Origin: Sphingomonas cavernae
GTDB taxonomy: Bacteria > Pseudomonadota > Alphaproteobacteria > Sphingomonadales > Sphingomonadaceae
Length of the DNA stretch: 64,000 nt
Direction: 5' to 3'
NCBI RefSeq assembly: GCF_003590775.1
Contig: NZ_QYUM01000003.1
Span: 560,501 to 624,500 of the forward strand
Position numbers and translations under genes: made by a program. Each line of letters starts with the position of its first letter. Within the stretch, counting starts at the first letter, position 1. The notes under the pieces were generated by a model that was given only the letters and a program-made list of their open reading frames with translations, did not search any database and had not been told where the DNA came from. This document shows positions 60,825-64,000 of this stretch, one piece after another.

Positions 60825-63695
60825 TCAAGGATTCACTTTGGCCGGATCGGGAAGGATGCGGATTCTGAGCGCGGATGCCTGCGCGAGCCAGCGCTGCGCC
60901 GCCTGCTGAAGATCGGCGGCGGTGATCGATTCATATACCGGCCGCGCCTGCCGAAACCGCTCGATCCAGCGCGGCTCGGTCTGCGCCTCGTCGAGCAGCG
61001 CGATCCATGCGCCATTTTCGCGCCGGCTCTTGTCGATGCGCTCGAGGATCGGCTTGCGCGCGCGCAGCATCAGGTCGGCACTGACGGGCTCGGTGCGCAG
61101 CTTTTCGGCGATCGCGTCGACCGCGGCCTCCACTCTGGCGATGTCCTCGACAGCGACATTGCTCGACGCAACCAGTTGCCCGAAGCCGGGATAGGCCGAC
61201 GAAGTGCTCGAATAGGCGACGGGTGAATAGGTCGCGCCCAGCGTCTCGCGCAATTCCTCAGTCAGCATCAGCCCCATCACCGCCGAGAGCATCGACAGCG
61301 TCGCGTCGGTACGGAAATCGGCATTGTCGGTGGTTGGCCAATAAGCCATCGCCATCGCCTCATCGGACTTGCCTTCATGGAACAACACGGCAGGCACGCG
61401 GTCGACCGGGAAGGATATCTGCCGTGCCTCTGTCAAACGCGCTGGGGCCGCATCGCGCAGCGACAGCGCACCGAAGGTGCGCGCGACAATGTCGATCGCG
61501 GCCTGCTCGTCGATATCGCCGACGATGCCGATCTCGATGGCTCCGCTGGCAAAGGCGCGCGCGGTCGCCGCCTTCAGTTCGGCCATGTTGCGCTGCTGGA
61601 GAAGGCGAAGCGGCGGCGTGCCGAAGCGCGGATCGCCGCTGGTGATGATCGCGGGCACGTCACGCGCCGCGACCGCGCCCGGCGACGCGTCATAGGTGTC
61701 GTAGAGCACCGGAATCCGGTTCTGCCATTGCCGGTCGCCGTCCGCGCGAAAGCCCGGCGCCAGCATATAAGCCGCAAAGATCTGCATCTGGAGCTCGAGA
61801 TCCTCGGGCGTGGTGATCGTCGTCGTGCCGAAATATTCGTCGCTCGCGGCGAGCCCGAGCGTGACCGAACGCCCCGCGGTGATCGTCTGCAACTCGTCGA
61901 GACTGTGCGCCACGAGCCCGCCGGAGGCGAACGCGCTGTTCATGAACATGCGCAGGCCCGGCTTGTCCTTGTTGAATTCGAGTGCACCGCTGCCGATCCG
62001 GAGCGAGACGCGGACGCGATCCCGTTCGAAATCGGTCTTCTTGATGTTGAGCCGGACATTGTTGGCGAAACGGATGGTGCGGATATCGAGATCGGCGATG
62101 CGGCTGTCGGTCGCCACCGCGCCGGGATTGCCGAAATCGCGATACGCAAAGGCTGCGCGTTGGGCGTCGGCGATGGGTAGCACCTCGGTCGAACGGCTTT
62201 CGTCATAAGCGGCGAGGATGGCGGCTGGCGCGTCCGGAATCGCCTTCTTGCCCGCAACATGCACCTGGGGATTGGCGCCCGTCCATATGGCGCGGAAGGC
62301 CGTATTGACCGCATCGAGCGAGATCCGCGGCGCGAAGGTGTTGAACTGTTCGAGCCGCCAGGCGGGTGTCGTCACCACCAGATCGTCGTCGATCGCACTG
62401 ACGAGCGCATCGGCCAGCGCCTCGCTACGCCGCGTCGCCGCCTGGCGCGCGCCATTCTCGAAGCCGTGGCGCAGATTGGCCATCTGCTCGTCGAGCTCGG
62501 CCTGGGTGAAGCCATAGCTGAGCGCACGGCGCAACTGGCGATCGGCGACCCCGACTGCGCTCTGCCAGTCGTCACCCTTGGCGCTGATCTCGATCGAGGC
62601 GAGCTCGGCCGCGCCGAACAGCGTCGTATAGCTCGCCGATCCGCCGATGATTGGCGGATCGGCCTGCCGCGCCAGCTTGGCGAGGCGGCGGCTGAGCATC
62701 GCATTGGCGAGCGTCTCCAGGATCGCGCCTTCGCGCTTCCTTGTGCTGTCGGGACTGGTGTCGGCGGGCCGGGTTACGAACAGCGATACCGCCGTCGGCA
62801 CCGCCGGATCGCGAAAATAGGCGGTGCTGGTGGGCCGGTCCGCATCGACCGTTCCGGTCACAGGCTCGGCCTCTGCCGGTCGCCTGGGCTGCCAGTCCGA
62901 AAAGCGCGCGCGGATTTTCGCCTCGATCGCATCGGGGTCGATGTCGCCCGTGACGATCAGCACGGTGCGGTCGGGCCGGTAGAAACTTTCGTAGAGATCG
63001 CGGATGCGTTCTGCGGGCGCGCTGCGGATCACTTGCGGATCGCCGATCGGCATGCGCCGCGCGACGAGCGTTCCGGGCAACGCGAAGTCGAGGAAACTCG
63101 TGAGGCGTCGATAACTGTATTGATCGCGCGCGCGCCGCTCGGAAAGGATGATGCCGCGCTCGCGGTCGACCGCCCTGGGCGCGATGGCGAGCTCTCCCGC
63201 GGTCTCGCGCATCAGCATCAGCCCGGTATCGACGACTTCGTCCCCGGCTCGTGGCAGATCCAGCTTGTAGACGGTTTCGGTAAAGGTCGTGCTGGCGTTG
63301 GTGTCGGCGCCAAAGGCGAGCCCGTTGCGTTCGAGGATCCTGACCATCTCCCCCTCGGGCACATTGGTTGACCCGTTGAACGCCATATGCTCGAGAAAAT
63401 GCGCGAGGCCCTGCTGGTCCTCGGCCTCGGCGGTTGAGCCGACATCGACGCGCATCCTGATCGAGGCAGAGCCGAGCGGGGTCAGATTGCGGCGGATCGC
63501 GTAGCGCATGCCGTTGGCGAGTTCGCCATAGCGCCATTCCAGATCGCGCGGCACATCGCTGCGGTCGAAGCCCCAGGCGCTGGCGACCGGGTCGGTCCGC
63601 ACCACCTCGGGGCGGGGCAGGGGAGCGGGCGACTGACAGGCGGAGAGCACCAATACGCCGGCGCTCGCCAGAAGAATCAGGATGTTACGGATCAC
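60825..63695 (-). CDS. M16 family zinc metallopeptidase, lipoprotein
   Basis: A 956-residue pitrilysin/insulinase-type protein. Lipobox Leu-Ser-Ala-Cys20 predicts a lipid-anchored periplasmic enzyme. The inverted zinc motif His99-Phe-Leu-Glu-His103 is intact, and a downstream Glu in Gly-Ile-Ile-Leu-Ser-Glu is positioned near it. The second half is a homologous M16 domain without the motif, as is normal. It probably degrades peptides in the envelope. Confidence 0.93.
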   Translation of the reverse strand: MIRNILILLASAGVLVLSACQSPAPLPRPEVVRTDPVASAWGFDRSDVPRDLEWRYGELANGMRYAIRRNLTPLGSASIRMRVDVGSTAEAEDQQGLAHFLEHMAFNGSTNVPEGEMVRILERNGLAFGADTNASTTFTETVYKLDLPRAGDEVVDTGLMLMRETAGELAIAPRAVDRERGIILSERRARDQYSYRRLTSFLDFALPGTLVARRMPIGDPQVIRSAPAERIRDLYESFYRPDRTVLIVTGDIDPDAIEAKIRARFSDWQPRRPAEAEPVTGTVDADRPTSTAYFRDPAVPTAVSLFVTRPADTSPDSTRKREGAILETLANAMLSRRLAKLARQADPPIIGGSASYTTLFGAAELASIEISAKGDDWQSAVGVADRQLRRALSYGFTQAELDEQMANLRHGFENGARQAATRRSEALADALVSAIDDDLVVTTPAWRLEQFNTFAPRISLDAVNTAFRAIWTGANPQVHVAGKKAIPDAPAAILAAYDESRSTEVLPIADAQRAAFAYRDFGNPGAVATDSRIADLDIRTIRFANNVRLNIKKTDFERDRVRVSLRIGSGALEFNKDKPGLRMFMNSAFASGGLVAHSLDELQTITAGRSVTLGLAASDEYFGTTTITTPEDLELQMQIFAAYMLAPGFRADGDRQWQNRIPVLYDTYDASPGAVAARDVPAIITSGDPRFGTPPLRLLQQRNMAELKAATARAFASGAIEIGIVGDIDEQAAIDIVARTFGALSLRDAAPARLTEARQISFPVDRVPAVLFHEGKSDEAMAMAYWPTTDNADFRTDATLSMLSAVMGLMLTEELRETLGATYSPVAYSSTSSAYPGFGQLVASSNVAVEDIARVEAAVDAIAEKLRTEPVSADLMLRARKPILERIDKSRRENGAWIALLDEAQTEPRWIERFRQARPVYESITAADLQQAAQRWLAQASALRIRILPDPAKVNP

Positions 63696-63774
63696 CGATA
63701 CCGGGCTCGCTCTGCATCATGGGACGCGGAAGGAGCACCGAAGCGCGCCGCGCTGTCAATGCCAAAGCCGAGAA

Positions 63775-64000
63775 TCAGGCGGCCGGCCAGCCCTGCATCG
63801 AAGGAAAGTTCGGCAGCGCTGCAATGCGCGCGAGCCAGCGCGTGATGTTCGGAAAGCCCGCAAGGTCGATCCCGCCATCGGGGGCGAGCGCGACATAGGG
63901 GCTGACAGCGAGATCTGCGATCGTCAATCGGTCGCCCTCGAGCCAGTCGCGCGACGCGAGGTGCGCATCGAGCACGGGGAACGCCTTTGCGGTCATCGCA
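63775..64000 (-). CDS. Glutathione S-transferase family protein, 5' truncated by window edge
   Basis: The final 73 residues of a GST C-terminal helical domain: Leu-Ala-Ser-Arg-Asp-Trp-Leu, Leu-Thr-Ile-Ala-Asp-Leu-Ala-Val-Ser-Pro-Tyr (the conserved capping Asp) and Ile-Thr-Arg-Trp-Leu-Ala-Arg. The glutathione-binding thioredoxin half lies outside the window. Confidence 0.85.
   Translation of the reverse strand, partial: AMTAKAFPVLDAHLASRDWLEGDRLTIADLAVSPYVALAPDGGIDLAGFPNITRWLARIAALPNFPSMQGWPAA

Overview
The window is high-GC DNA from an alphaproteobacterium, most likely a sphingomonad. The signs are a TonB-dependent receptor with a sphingomonad-style plug, a DeLey-Doudoroff galactose route, many secreted serine hydrolases and a DgcN/DgcA-type D-glutamate pair. 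This placement is inferred from gene content; no rRNA or other phylogenetic marker is present.

Region 1 (1-14945) looks like a cell-wall (muropeptide / D-amino-acid) scavenging locus. A truncated AmpG-like permease is coupled to a cytosolic serine hydrolase, next to a PBP4-type carboxypeptidase and an S9 peptidase-amidohydrolase pair. A tightly packed minus-strand operon follows: serine hydrolase, LysR regulator, DgcN-like D-Glu N-acetyltransferase, DgcA-like epimerase, exported N-acyl-D-amino-acid deacylase, DAACS symporter and PhyH dioxygenase. Region 2 (15418-31068) holds a complete oxidative galactose pathway: dehydrogenase, lactonase, IlvD/Edd dehydratase, KDGal kinase and KDPGal aldolase. 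With it are a mutarotase, a GH5-like enzyme, two GH43-type proteins, a TonB receptor, an SSS symporter and a FadR-type repressor. It fits use of a galactose-containing plant polysaccharide. Region 3 (31084-36876) has a decay zone with TonB-receptor and Rid-family remnants, an M19 dipeptidase and two large serine hydrolases.

Region 4 (about 37.0-57.5 kb) is an accessory island ending at the 3' side of a tRNA-Arg(TCT) gene. It carries a Phd-type fusion, an orphan TniQ-like protein, an HxlR regulator with two SDRs, a tandem pair of very large nuclease-STAND NTPases (about 8.5 kb) preceded by two small coupled ORFs, a HEPN-like protein, a degenerate HNH protein, VapBC and an orphan ParD-like antitoxin. 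The tandem NTPase pair is the best candidate for a new defence system. No integrase is visible.

Region 5 (57536-64000) returns to core-type genes: queuosine-precursor transporter, small membrane protein, a Phd/VapC pair coupled to a GFA-family protein, purQ, purS, an M16 lipoprotein peptidase and a truncated glutathione S-transferase.
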